DNA from: UBA1765 sp045615885
GTDB taxonomy: Bacteria; Fibrobacterota; Fibrobacteria; Fibrobacterales; Fibrobacteraceae
Length of the DNA stretch: 64,000 nucleotides
Direction of reading: 5' to 3'
NCBI GenBank assembly: GCA_045615885.1
Contig: JAZLFR010000044.1
Location: 61,723 to 125,722 of the forward strand
In this document: piece after piece, positions 25,110 to 34,068 of the stretch
How the letters are laid out: each line of letters begins with the position of its first letter
How positions within the stretch are numbered: position 1 is the first letter of the stretch
Notes under the pieces: generated by a model
Told to the model about the DNA's origin: nothing
The model's database searches: none
What the model saw: the letters and a program-made list of their open reading frames with translations, nothing else
Program-made: the position numbers and the translations under genes

Positions 25110-28100
25110 ATGTGGAAAATTAAAGGTACTCTTCGCTATTTTGCTTCAGTTTCTGCAATGACCTTTGTGCAGATGGGCATTTTCATTTATATCCAGCAGC
25201 TTATTGCCGGTTCCAACCGCGGTAATGTCGATTTCCGTTGGGAAGGCATTTTGCTCCAAGTGTTCTTTTTGTTGCCTTACATTGTGCTCGTTGCCCCGGC
25301 AAGCTTTCTTTCGAACAGGTTCCCGAAGCAGAAGATTCTTGCGGTAACGTCCGTAATCATGAGCGCATTCCTGGTGGCAATGTCTGTTTGCGCAACTACG
25401 GGCAATTTCAAGGTGGCCTATTGGCTGTCCATCGGTCTTGCGGCTGGTTTTGCCTTGCATAGCCCGGCCAAGTACGGCATTTTGAAAGAAATGTATTCTG
25501 TGCGCCACCTTGGCTATGCGAACGCCTTCTTGCAGATTGCTTCAGTGATTGCGTTGGTTGCCGCTTGCGGCTTTTGCTATGGCGGCCTGGAACTCATTCG
25601 TTCTGGCTTTGAAAATGGCGCCCCGGCGGTTCGCGACTTTTTCTACAGCTCTATCGCACTCCCGTGGATTTTGACAGGCATTGGCGTTCTGGGTACGGTT
25701 TGCTCATTCTTCATTCCAAAGATCGGTACAAAGAACGAGCGTACCAAGATGCGTTCCGTGTCCCGCGATTTCAAGTCAACATGGTCGAACCCGGTTGTGC
25801 GTGCCACGATGCTTGGCCTCTCCATGTTCTGGGGCATGGCCCAGGTGTTCGTGCTTATTGTGCAGGATCCTAATGGCGTCGGCGTTGATGTCTTGACCCG
25901 CAGTTTGCTGTTTGCCTTTGTCGGCCTTATCGTCGGTTCCATCCTTGCAGCCCGCTCTTCCAAGAACTTCATAGAAACCGGCAGCATTCCGCTTGGCATG
26001 GTGCTCGTGCTCGTAAGCGTTTTTGCAATTCCGTTTACCATGAACCCGTTTGCACTTGCCGTGTTCTTCACGCTTGCAGGCTTTGGTGGCGGTCTTTCCC
26101 TTGTGCCGATGAACGCCCTTTTGCAGTACAACACGCGCCCGCACACTGCAGGCCGCATTCTTGCGGTAGCCAACCTTATTCAGGCGGTTATCCTTGGGGC
26201 CTTCCTCGGTGTATATGCATTGCTTTTGTACAAGTTTGAAGTTGCACCGCAGTACTGCCTGCTGCTTCTTGCCGTTGCAGCTGCGGCCTGCTACATCTGG
26301 TCCATTTTGCACATGCCGCAGGCCATGCTCCGCACGCTGCTCAAGGCGTTCTTCAGCCGCTATAGCCTTCGTGTTTTGAATGTGCAGAACATTCCAGACA
26401 ACGGCCCGGTTCTTCTTGTTGGTTCTCACCACAGCTTTATCGACTGGGCGGTGCTCCAGATGGCAAGCCCGCGCCCGCTCTGCATTGCAACGAACAAGGA
26501 CCACTTTGACCGCTGGTATTTGCGCGCAATCCTCAAGCATTTGGGGCAGATCCGCATTGACCGCCGTAATCCGAAGCCTGCTCTCGAAAAGGTTCGCGAA
26601 GCGTTGCTTGCTGGCAAGGCCGTGGTGCTGTTCCCGACCGGCGAAGTTTCGAAGGCTCCGCACATTGTGCCATTCGTTTTTGACTACCGTGAAATTTTGA
26701 AGGACACCGGCGCGCAGGTTTTGCCGTTCTACATTCAGGGCTTGTGGGGGAGTAAGTACAGTTACAGCAACTCCAATATGTTCGGGGCATCTGCAGGTCG
26801 CGATATTACCGTGAACTTCGGCCAGCCCATGCCAATGGAAACTCCGGAATCTGAAATCCGTACGCAAATTCGCCATATTTCTTTGGAGGCATGGAACTTT
26901 ACGGTTTCTAAGCGTAAGGGCATTGCCGTGTCTTGGCTGCGCACATGCAAAAAGGTTGTGCGTTCTGGCCCGAGCGTCTATAACCCGGACGGCGGCCACC
27001 TTTCTGGCTACAAGCTGCTCTGCGCCGTTCTTGCCTTTGGCAAGGTGCTGAAACGCGAAACAGCTGGTCAGCAGAATGTCGGCATTATGCTCCCGCCAAC
27101 ACCTGCAGGCATCATCGTGAACCTCGGCCTTTGGATGCTTGGCAAGACGAATGTGAACCTGAACTACACTTCGTCGCCAGACAATGTTCGTTTTTGCTGT
27201 GAAAGTGCAAAGGTGCAAACCGTCATTACGAGCCGCGCCTTTATTGAAAAGCTGAAGCTTCGCGGCAATGACTATTCCCAGATTGCAAGTGAAAATTGCC
27301 GCCTGGTTTTTGCCGAAGATGTAGCCAAGAGCATTCCGAAGTGGAAAATGCTTATGAGCATGCTGAAGGCCGTGTTCATGCCTACATGGCTTATTCAGTT
27401 GCTCTACTTTAAGCGCGTAAAGCTCAGCGATACTGCTGTGATCTTGTTCAGCTCCGGTTCCGAAGGTCGCCCGAAGGGCGTTGTGCTTTCGCACCGCAAC
27501 ATGATCGGCAATATCCAGCAGCTGGCTTGCATTCTGAACCTTTGCACCGATGACGTGATGATGTGCGAACTTCCGCTCTTCCACGGTTTTGGCTTGACTG
27601 TTACCACGACACTGCCGCTTACCGAGGGCTGCCCGATGGTGACGATTGCAGACCCGACCGACGTGAAGACCATGGCTCGCGCCTGCGCCGAATTCCGTGT
27701 AACGCTCTTTGTTGGCACTCCGACATTCCTTCGCGCGTTCACGGTGAACCGCTGGGTTCATCCGATGGTGTTCAAGGATTTGCGCTTGCTCATTGCCGGT
27801 GCAGAACGACTCCGTCCGGAACTCGTTCAGGCATTCCGCATGAAGTTCGGCAAGGAAATTTGGGAAGGCTACGGCTGCACGGAAACTGCTCCGGTGGCAT
27901 CTGTGAATACAGAAAACTTGTTGCTTAGTGATTTCTTGACCATGCAGGTGAACAACAAGCTTGGTACTGTCGGCATGGCTTTGCCTGGTACGCAATTCCT
28001 TGTGGTTGACCCAGATACGAATGAAGTGCTGCCAGTCGGCGAAGCCGGCATGATTTTGATTGGTGGCTGCCAGGTGATGGATTGCTACCTGAACGACCCG

Positions 28101-28529
28101 GAACGCACAAAGAATGCGTTCGTCTATATTGATGGCATCAAGTATTACCGCACAGGCGATAAGGGCTACATCGATTCCGATGGCTTCTTGACGATCGTTG
28201 ACCGTTATAGCCGCTTTGCAAAGCTTGGTGGCGAAATGGTGTCACTCGGTGCTATCGAAAAGTTCATTCAAGACAAGGGCTTGCTTGAAGGCGCAGACTA
28301 TTCCGTGACTACCGTAGCCGACGAAACCAAGGGCGAACGAGTTGTGCTTCTTTACCAGGGTGGCGAAATCGCTCCTGCCGATTTGCTAGCCGCAATTCGA
28401 GCATCTGGCATGCCGTCGCTCATGATTCCGTCTTATGCATTCCAGGTTGAAGACTTGCCAAAGCTCGGTACCGGCAAGGCCGACTTTACCAAGTGCAAGG
28501 CTCTTGCCAAGGAACTCGTCAAGAAATAG
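25110..28529 (+). CDS. Fused lysophospholipid transporter / acyltransferase / acyl-ACP synthetase (LplT-PlsC-Aas)
   Basis: A 1139-residue three-part membrane enzyme. Residues about 1-410 form a 12-helix MFS transporter like LplT, which flips lysophospholipid inward. Residues about 415-600 form a PlsC-type acyltransferase with HX4D at H440-D445 (HHSFID). Residues about 640-1139 form an AMP-forming ligase with SSGSEGRPKG near 778-787, GYGCTETAP, and YRTGDKGYID. Together these would import, activate a fatty acid for, and reacylate lysophospholipids. E. coli splits the work between LplT and Aas; here all three are in one chain. A TAGGAG precedes the ATG. Confidence 0.9.
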   Translation: MWKIKGTLRYFASVSAMTFVQMGIFIYIQQLIAGSNRGNVDFRWEGILLQVFFLLPYIVLVAPASFLSNRFPKQKILAVTSVIMSAFLVAMSVCATTGNFKVAYWLSIGLAAGFALHSPAKYGILKEMYSVRHLGYANAFLQIASVIALVAACGFCYGGLELIRSGFENGAPAVRDFFYSSIALPWILTGIGVLGTVCSFFIPKIGTKNERTKMRSVSRDFKSTWSNPVVRATMLGLSMFWGMAQVFVLIVQDPNGVGVDVLTRSLLFAFVGLIVGSILAARSSKNFIETGSIPLGMVLVLVSVFAIPFTMNPFALAVFFTLAGFGGGLSLVPMNALLQYNTRPHTAGRILAVANLIQAVILGAFLGVYALLLYKFEVAPQYCLLLLAVAAAACYIWSILHMPQAMLRTLLKAFFSRYSLRVLNVQNIPDNGPVLLVGSHHSFIDWAVLQMASPRPLCIATNKDHFDRWYLRAILKHLGQIRIDRRNPKPALEKVREALLAGKAVVLFPTGEVSKAPHIVPFVFDYREILKDTGAQVLPFYIQGLWGSKYSYSNSNMFGASAGRDITVNFGQPMPMETPESEIRTQIRHISLEAWNFTVSKRKGIAVSWLRTCKKVVRSGPSVYNPDGGHLSGYKLLCAVLAFGKVLKRETAGQQNVGIMLPPTPAGIIVNLGLWMLGKTNVNLNYTSSPDNVRFCCESAKVQTVITSRAFIEKLKLRGNDYSQIASENCRLVFAEDVAKSIPKWKMLMSMLKAVFMPTWLIQLLYFKRVKLSDTAVILFSSGSEGRPKGVVLSHRNMIGNIQQLACILNLCTDDVMMCELPLFHGFGLTVTTTLPLTEGCPMVTIADPTDVKTMARACAEFRVTLFVGTPTFLRAFTVNRWVHPMVFKDLRLLIAGAERLRPELVQAFRMKFGKEIWEGYGCTETAPVASVNTENLLLSDFLTMQVNNKLGTVGMALPGTQFLVVDPDTNEVLPVGEAGMILIGGCQVMDCYLNDPERTKNAFVYIDGIKYYRTGDKGYIDSDGFLTIVDRYSRFAKLGGEMVSLGAIEKFIQDKGLLEGADYSVTTVADETKGERVVLLYQGGEIAPADLLAAIRASGMPSLMIPSYAFQVEDLPKLGTGKADFTKCKALAKELVKK

Positions 28530-28551
28530 GATACTATTTTTTAGGAATTAT

Positions 28552-29430
28552 ATGCTTTACCTGTCTTCTACTAGAATCGTAAGAACTTTTGGAATTTTCT
28601 TTGCCGTGCTCGCAGCGGCGCTGTTTGCCGTTAGCAAGGTTGTAGTCTATGTGCTTGGCGTTGCAAATGGCCTTGTGGCAAAGGCTATTGCCCGCTATTC
28701 CAGCTTTACTGGAAGAATGGCTCTTGAAAACTTCCCAGAAGACAAGGCTCTCTATGCCCAGGTAAAGTCGCTGCAGACCGGACTCTTGCCGACCATAGAA
28801 TCGCTTCTGCCGGTGATTGTCGCACTTTCCGTTGTCTTGCTCGTGCTTGCGATCCTCTGCTTTGCGCTACCGCGCCAGTTGGCGCAGGTTCTTGTTGCCT
28901 TCAAGCTCTGGAAGGGGGCCCAGGTTGACGAAAATGCCCCGGTCGCAGAAGTTGAAGCTTGTGAATGTGATACTGAAAATGTTGAAGATAAGCCTGTTTG
29001 CCCAAAGAAGAAAATTAAGGTGACTTTTGAGTTGAAGCTAATAGCTGCTGTGGTTGCTTTGATCGTGATTGGCGTTGGCCTCGCTATCAGTTTCAGTAAT
29101 CGTGGCATTCCACTTGAAAAAGTGAATGAGGAACTTGCAGCCAATTCGAAAGATGTGGTTGGTCGTCTCAAGCAGAACTTCCAAAAAACAAAGAAGGTTG
29201 ATTTTTCGGGCGAATTTCCGCAGTCCGAAATTTTTGAATATAAATCTACGGCAAACTCGTTTACTGCTGTTTTGAAAGAAGACATTGATGGCTGCCCGGC
29301 TGGCAGCACCTGGAAAATTTCTGCCACGGTGAAGGGCCTTTTCCAGAAGTCCCTGAACATATCGAGAGTAGCCCCGAAAGACAGCGCCTGCGTAAAGATC
29401 ATGCCGGATTTTAAAAGTGTCGGCCGCTAA
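28552..29430 (+). CDS. Membrane protein of unknown function, three predicted helices
   Basis: A 292-residue protein from ATG 28552, which has TAGGAAT upstream; the frame is open further but runs into the preceding gene. Hydrophobic helices lie at about 13-38, 85-106 and 161-181, with a cysteine- and acid-rich cytoplasmic-looking segment at 120-155 and a soluble C-terminal domain of about 110 residues containing C264 and C285. It lies 22 bp after the LplT-PlsC-Aas gene and is probably co-transcribed. I do not recognise the family. Confidence 0.65.
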   Translation: MLYLSSTRIVRTFGIFFAVLAAALFAVSKVVVYVLGVANGLVAKAIARYSSFTGRMALENFPEDKALYAQVKSLQTGLLPTIESLLPVIVALSVVLLVLAILCFALPRQLAQVLVAFKLWKGAQVDENAPVAEVEACECDTENVEDKPVCPKKKIKVTFELKLIAAVVALIVIGVGLAISFSNRGIPLEKVNEELAANSKDVVGRLKQNFQKTKKVDFSGEFPQSEIFEYKSTANSFTAVLKEDIDGCPAGSTWKISATVKGLFQKSLNISRVAPKDSACVKIMPDFKSVGR

Positions 29431-29479
29431 AATTTGAAGCAGATTTTGTTTCAATAAGAAAAGGATTTGTTTAAAATTA

Positions 29480-29785
29480 GAGTTGTTTAGGATCTAGGAT
29501 TTAGGATCTAGTGGTTAGACGAAAGACGAAAGAGGATTGTTAAATTCCAGTGTTTAGGGTATAGGGTTCAGGGTGTAGGGTATAGTGAATGTTATTTTCC
29601 TGTGTTGTCGGCTGTAGGCTGAGTTGGTTATTAGGATCTAGTGATTAGTGAATGTAAATGTGCGTTTCTAGTCTCTAGTTTCTAGAATCTAGTCTCTAAA
29701 GAATTAGTTATTAGTTACTAACTTCCGTCTTCTGTCTTCTGTCTTCTGTCCTCTGTCCTCTGTTCTCTGTTCTCTGTCTTCTATT
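29480..29785 (-). repeat. Composite intergenic repeat, copy B (inverted relative to A)
   Basis: The 398 bp between genes are filled with the reverse complement of the copy A vocabulary: TAGGATCTAG and TAGGGTATAGGGTT words at 29487-29585, the 87-nt core at 29645-29731 (86 of 87 identical to copy A), then about eight heptamers of the type TCTTCTG/TCCTCTG/TTCTCTG ending at 29783. The pyrimidine end abuts the clpB promoter region. No open frame is credible. Confidence 0.85.
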
Positions 29786-29802
29786 TTGGCACGCTCTTTG
29801 CT
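29786..29802 (+). promoter_or_regulatory. Sigma-54-like -24/-12 element upstream of clpB
   Basis: TTGGCACGCTCTTTGCT matches the YTGGCACG-N4-TTGCW consensus at all fixed positions, with GG and GC separated by the standard 10 bp. The GC lies 28 bases before the clpB start. A simple TATATA -10 overlaps its end, so a housekeeping promoter is the alternative. Confidence 0.4.
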
Positions 29803-29828
29803 ATATACCATGGCAAAAGAGGTAAACT

Positions 29829-32375
29829 ATGTCAGATTTTTCTCATGATTCCGAAAAAATTCTTGCCCGTGCACAGGAACTTATGGACCGCAATTCCCAT
29901 TCCTATTTGGGAACTGTTCATTTGGCATGTGGGCTCGTCGAGGCTCCAGATGCCCGTTTAAAGAATCTGTTCAAGGCAAAAAATGTGAAGTCAAAGGATC
30001 TTCGCGTAAAGTTCGATCCTTTCTTGAATACACTCCCGAAGGTTGAGGGTGCGAATCCTGATGTAACGCCAGATAGCGACTTGAACCGTATTTTGCGTGC
30101 GGCAACACAGACTGCAAGGCAGGTGTCGCGCATGGTGGAACCACGCGATATGCTCGTCGCTCTCATGAAGTTTGCTGGCGACCGTCGCTTGGCAAAAATT
30201 TTTGAAGATGCCCTTGGTTCTGCTGAAGTTGTGGATACCTGGCTTTCGGACCCGCTCTCTGGCGCAGCCGCTGCAGAAGAAATGTCTCCACTCAAAAAGT
30301 ATGGCCGTGAACTCGTTGAACTTTGCGCCGAAGGCAAGCTCGACCCGGTTGTGGGCCGTGAAGAAGAAATCCGTCGTGTAATTTTGATTCTTGCCCGTAA
30401 AACGAAGAACAACCCTTGTTTGGTGGGCGAGCCGGGCGTCGGCAAGACTGCCATCGTGGAAGGCCTTGCTGCACGAATCCATCGAGGCGATGTGCCCGAT
30501 GCATTGAAGGGCAAAAAGCTTTTTGCACTTGACTTGAGTGCGTTGATGGCCGGAGCTAAGTATCGTGGCGATTTTGAAGAACGCTTGAAGGATGTTCTTG
30601 ACGCGCTCGAAGAAGATGGAAACACTCTTCTCTTCATTGATGAATTGCATACGATTGTAGGTGCCGGCAAAACGGAAGGCTCCATGGACCTTGGCAACAT
30701 GCTAAAGCCAAAGCTTGCCCGTGGCGAGTTGCACTGCATTGGCGCAACGACTACTCAGGAATACCGCAAGTACATTGAAAAAGACGCTGCCCTGGAACGC
30801 CGTTTTCAGCCGGTGACCGTTGCGGAGCCGAGCGAAGAAGAAGCAATTTCCATTTTGCGTGGTATCAAGGACGGCTTCGATGCGCACCACGGCGTTCGCC
30901 TGCATGACAATGCCCTCGTGGCCGCCGTTAAACTTTCGAATCGTTATATCAGTGACCGATTCCTCCCGGACAAGGCAATTGACTTGATCGACGAAGCTGC
31001 AAGCCTTGTAAAGACGCAGCTTGACACCGTGCCGGAAGAACTTGATTCCTTGCAGCGCAAGGAACTGCAGATGAAAATTGAAGAACAGGCTCTTGCCAAG
31101 GAAACGGACGCGAACAGCGTTAAGCGCTTGGCAGAACTTCGTGAGGAACTTGCCCTTACAAGTGCTGCCGTGCAGACCATGCAGCACCGCTGGCAAGATC
31201 AGCGTGCAAAGTTTGCCGAACTTAACGAAGCGAAGAATGCATTGCATGCTGCAAAGGATGAGATGGAGCAGGCCGAGGCTCGCTACGACTTGAACCGTGC
31301 CGCAGAACTCAAGTACAATAAAATTGTGAACCTTGAAAAGCAGATTGCTGAGCTCGAAAAGAACATTCGCGAGTCTTCCGAAACAGGTGGCTTTAGCCAG
31401 GAAGTTACGGAAGAAACCATTTCGCTCGTTGTTAGCCGTTGGACGGGAATCCCGGTGGCTAAACTTTGCGAAGGCGAACGAGAAAAGCTCTTGCATTTGG
31501 AAGATCGCCTGCATGCCCAGGTAATTGGCCAGGACGAAGCCATTGAGGCTGTTTCTGAAGCAATTCTTAGAAACCGTAGTGGTCTTAGCCGCGAAAACGC
31601 TCCGATCGGAAGCTTTCTGTTCCTTGGCCCGACTGGCGTCGGCAAGACGGAGCTTGCACGAGCGCTTTCTAGGGAATTGTTCGATTCCGAAGCGGCAATG
31701 GTTCGTATCGACATGAGCGAATACATGGAAAAGCACAGCGTTAGCCGTTTGATCGGTGCTCCTCCGGGATATGTTGGCTACGAAGAAGGTGGCCAGCTTA
31801 CCGAAGCTGTGCGTACGCATCCGTATTCCGTGGTGCTTTTTGACGAAGTGGAAAAGGCCCACCCGGATGTTTTCAATGCGCTCTTGCAGGTGCTTGACGA
31901 AGGCCACTTGACTGATGGCAAGGGCAGAATTGTGAACTTCAAGAACACATTGATCTTGATGACCTCAAATATCGGTGCGCAGTTCTTCCAGGAAAATCCG
32001 AATGTGTCCATTGATACAGTGATGCCTGAACTCCGCAAGTTCTTCCGTCCGGAATTCCTCAACCGTTTGGATGAAACGCTTGTGTTCCAGGCATTGAATG
32101 CCGATAGCTTAAAGAAAATTGTTGCTTTGAAGTTCAAGAAATTGACTGACCGCGCTGCACGCGAAGGCTTTATCTTGCAACCGACCGAAGCCGCAATCCA
32201 GGCTGTGGCCGACAATTCCTACGACCCGCAGAATGGCGCGCGCCCAATCGAACGCTATTTGCAGCGCAAGGTGGAACGCGTGCTTAGCCACGCAATTCTT
32301 GCCGGTAGCATCAAGCAGGATTCTCCGATGAAAATTGATTTCGACGGCCAGGAATTCTGTGTGAGCGAAGCTTAG
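29829..32375 (+). CDS. clpB: ClpB disaggregase (Hsp100)
   Basis: An ATP-driven hexameric chaperone that rescues aggregated protein together with DnaK. At 848 residues it has the ClpB layout: N-domain (about 1-145), first AAA+ domain with GEPGVGKTA near 200, a long coiled-coil M-domain (about 395-525, ending in DLNRAAELKYNKIVNLEKQI), second AAA+ domain with GPTGVGKTE near 600, and the C-terminal domain. The M-domain and absence of a visible IGF/L-type ClpP-binding loop favour ClpB over ClpC or ClpA. GAGG lies before the ATG. Confidence 0.93.
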   Translation: MSDFSHDSEKILARAQELMDRNSHSYLGTVHLACGLVEAPDARLKNLFKAKNVKSKDLRVKFDPFLNTLPKVEGANPDVTPDSDLNRILRAATQTARQVSRMVEPRDMLVALMKFAGDRRLAKIFEDALGSAEVVDTWLSDPLSGAAAAEEMSPLKKYGRELVELCAEGKLDPVVGREEEIRRVILILARKTKNNPCLVGEPGVGKTAIVEGLAARIHRGDVPDALKGKKLFALDLSALMAGAKYRGDFEERLKDVLDALEEDGNTLLFIDELHTIVGAGKTEGSMDLGNMLKPKLARGELHCIGATTTQEYRKYIEKDAALERRFQPVTVAEPSEEEAISILRGIKDGFDAHHGVRLHDNALVAAVKLSNRYISDRFLPDKAIDLIDEAASLVKTQLDTVPEELDSLQRKELQMKIEEQALAKETDANSVKRLAELREELALTSAAVQTMQHRWQDQRAKFAELNEAKNALHAAKDEMEQAEARYDLNRAAELKYNKIVNLEKQIAELEKNIRESSETGGFSQEVTEETISLVVSRWTGIPVAKLCEGEREKLLHLEDRLHAQVIGQDEAIEAVSEAILRNRSGLSRENAPIGSFLFLGPTGVGKTELARALSRELFDSEAAMVRIDMSEYMEKHSVSRLIGAPPGYVGYEEGGQLTEAVRTHPYSVVLFDEVEKAHPDVFNALLQVLDEGHLTDGKGRIVNFKNTLILMTSNIGAQFFQENPNVSIDTVMPELRKFFRPEFLNRLDETLVFQALNADSLKKIVALKFKKLTDRAAREGFILQPTEAAIQAVADNSYDPQNGARPIERYLQRKVERVLSHAILAGSIKQDSPMKIDFDGQEFCVSEA

Positions 32376-32400
32376 TAACACTTCCTGATCAAGTGAATCC

Positions 32401-33207
32401 CTAAAAAAGTGTCTCGTTGCAATGCTCGTGCAACGGGCACTTTTTGCATTTGTCTGTGACTGTTCTGCAAATGAATTCCTTTTTTCCATTTTCTAAAAAG
32501 AACTGGAAGGAATGCATTGCCGCAACTGGCAATTCCGGGCTTGCAAACTGGTAAAAACTTTGTGCCATGCGCTGCTTTTGCGCGTTAGACATGTTTGCAA
32601 AATCCTTGCCTTTGCCGGGGCCGATGAATGCCAAAAAGCGGCGAAGGCCCATAGTCAACGGGAGTGACAAATTCTTTGAGAACGACTTTATCGGAATGTT
32701 CAGACCAAACGGAGCTGGGGAGAAGATTCGGTATAGCGCGGCGCAGACTTTTGGTCGGCTGGCACCCTTGCCCATAAAGTAAACTTCGCCTAAATCACGC
32801 CAAAGTTCAGTAACATCGCGACTCAAAGCCCATGCTTCTAGCTGTGCGTGGTGGCGCACAAAACTCCCCACACTCCAAAAGATGCCAGCGAAATTTTCTG
32901 AAAGCGACCAGGAGTATTTGCCTAGGGCTTCCTTTTCTACAGCGCGCAATTCTTCTTCGCGGGGGACTGGCAATTCCCAAAGCGCCTTGCCCGGGAATTT
33001 TTTAGCGAGCAAAGAAAAGAACTTGTTGAAAGATGTGTAATCCAGGTCCTGGAAAATTGCGGTGCCAAGAACTGCCCATGCAATGCGTTCTTCTGCGGTT
33101 GCAAATTTCGCAGCGATGTTCAGCACTGGGTCGGGCACGCTTGCAAGAGCCTGCACAAACGCCTTTGCCGCTGCGGCCTCTGCCGGGTAATCGACTGCCC
33201 AGCGCAT
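32401..33207 (-). CDS. Uncharacterised protein with an endonuclease III-type 4Fe-4S tail
   Basis: A 268-residue protein ending in C247-x6-C254-x2-C257-x5-C263, exactly the cysteine spacing of the 4Fe-4S loop of endonuclease III and MutY. The N-terminal helical part includes FLAFIGPGKGKDFANM (about 190-205) but no convincing helix-hairpin-helix with catalytic lysine and aspartate, so a glycosylase call is not justified. Its start lies one base after the psd stop, so it is translated as part of the lipoprotein-psd operon. A DNA-repair relative is the best guess. Confidence 0.55.
   Translation of the reverse strand: MRWAVDYPAEAAAAKAFVQALASVPDPVLNIAAKFATAEERIAWAVLGTAIFQDLDYTSFNKFFSLLAKKFPGKALWELPVPREEELRAVEKEALGKYSWSLSENFAGIFWSVGSFVRHHAQLEAWALSRDVTELWRDLGEVYFMGKGASRPKVCAALYRIFSPAPFGLNIPIKSFSKNLSLPLTMGLRRFLAFIGPGKGKDFANMSNAQKQRMAQSFYQFASPELPVAAMHSFQFFLENGKKEFICRTVTDKCKKCPLHEHCNETLF
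32404..32450. terminator. Bidirectional terminator overlapping the end of the Fe-S protein gene
   Basis: The stem AAAAAGTG...CGTTGCA / TGCAACG...CACTTTTT has flanking T runs in both directions and lies between convergent genes. The last codons of the minus-strand gene (stop at 32401) are part of the stem. Confidence 0.7.
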
Positions 33208-33208
33208 T

Positions 33209-34051
33209 TTAGAGGGCTTCGCCTACCTTGACAGCCTGGCCCACGCGGGACTTGAAAAGGCCTGGGCACTTTTCTGCAAGAACCTTGTTTGCAACGAGGA
33301 TCACCGTGCTGCCCATTTCGAAACGGCCAAGTTCATCGCCCTTGTTGAGCCTGATTTCGCTAGTCGGCTTCCAGTCCAGGCGAGGACTGTCTTTTGCGAG
33401 CTTCTTTGCATTGGTCAAAAGGTCTTCATTGTAATTCACTGCAATGCGGCCGACATTTGTGGCGCCGACCTTGACCACGAGCATTTCTGCGCCGTCGCCG
33501 CAGTCCAGGTGGGTAATCAGGCGCTCGTTGATGCAGAACAGGCCTTCTACACGGTTGACGCTGCCGACATTTACCGGCCAGAGTGTGCCTGGGCAGTAGT
33601 ATGCAGCAAGAACCTTGCCAGAGATTGGCGTGTGGATGCGGTGGTAGTTGAATGGAGCTAGGTAGATTGTGCCCCAGACGCCGCCTTCAAACTGTCGAGC
33701 CAGGTAATCGTTTCTAAGAAGGGAATCCAAGGAATATGTTTTGCCCTTGGCCTGCAACATCTGGGAGTTCATGCCAGTCTGTGAAAGTACGCCATCTACC
33801 GGGCTGATAACCGTGGAGTCTGCAATCGGGCGGGCGCCTGGCATAAGGCGGCGGATGAACAGTTCGCCAATGTTTGCGTAGTAATCCAGATCGTGCTCGG
33901 ATTCGCTCATGTTGAGCTTGTAGTGGCTTGCAAACCACTTCTTTGCCGCCTTGCTGATTACAGGGAGCTTCAAGCGTGTGAATTCACCGAAAATGCGCGA
34001 GACAGTGCACTTCGGAAGGAGCTTCATAAAAACGTAAAACGGTGTGTTCAT
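33209..34051 (-). CDS. psd: Phosphatidylserine decarboxylase
   Basis: Makes phosphatidylethanolamine at the inner membrane. It is made as a 280-residue proenzyme that cleaves itself between G247 and S248 in FEMGST, creating the pyruvoyl group; this is a variant of the usual LGST. The catalytic-histidine region is APFNYHRIHTPISG, and PVDGVLS is also typical. The downstream Fe-S gene begins one base after its stop, and a lipoprotein gene precedes it by 17 bp. Confidence 0.93.
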   Translation of the reverse strand: MNTPFYVFMKLLPKCTVSRIFGEFTRLKLPVISKAAKKWFASHYKLNMSESEHDLDYYANIGELFIRRLMPGARPIADSTVISPVDGVLSQTGMNSQMLQAKGKTYSLDSLLRNDYLARQFEGGVWGTIYLAPFNYHRIHTPISGKVLAAYYCPGTLWPVNVGSVNRVEGLFCINERLITHLDCGDGAEMLVVKVGATNVGRIAVNYNEDLLTNAKKLAKDSPRLDWKPTSEIRLNKGDELGRFEMGSTVILVANKVLAEKCPGLFKSRVGQAVKVGEAL

Positions 34052-34068
34052 GTTTCAAAAATAGTTTT

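Noticed and set aside
25776..27995. Long minus-strand frame of 739 codons opposite the LplT-PlsC-Aas gene
   Set aside because: Histidine/arginine-rich composition with no recognisable domain; the plus strand carries three complete domains.
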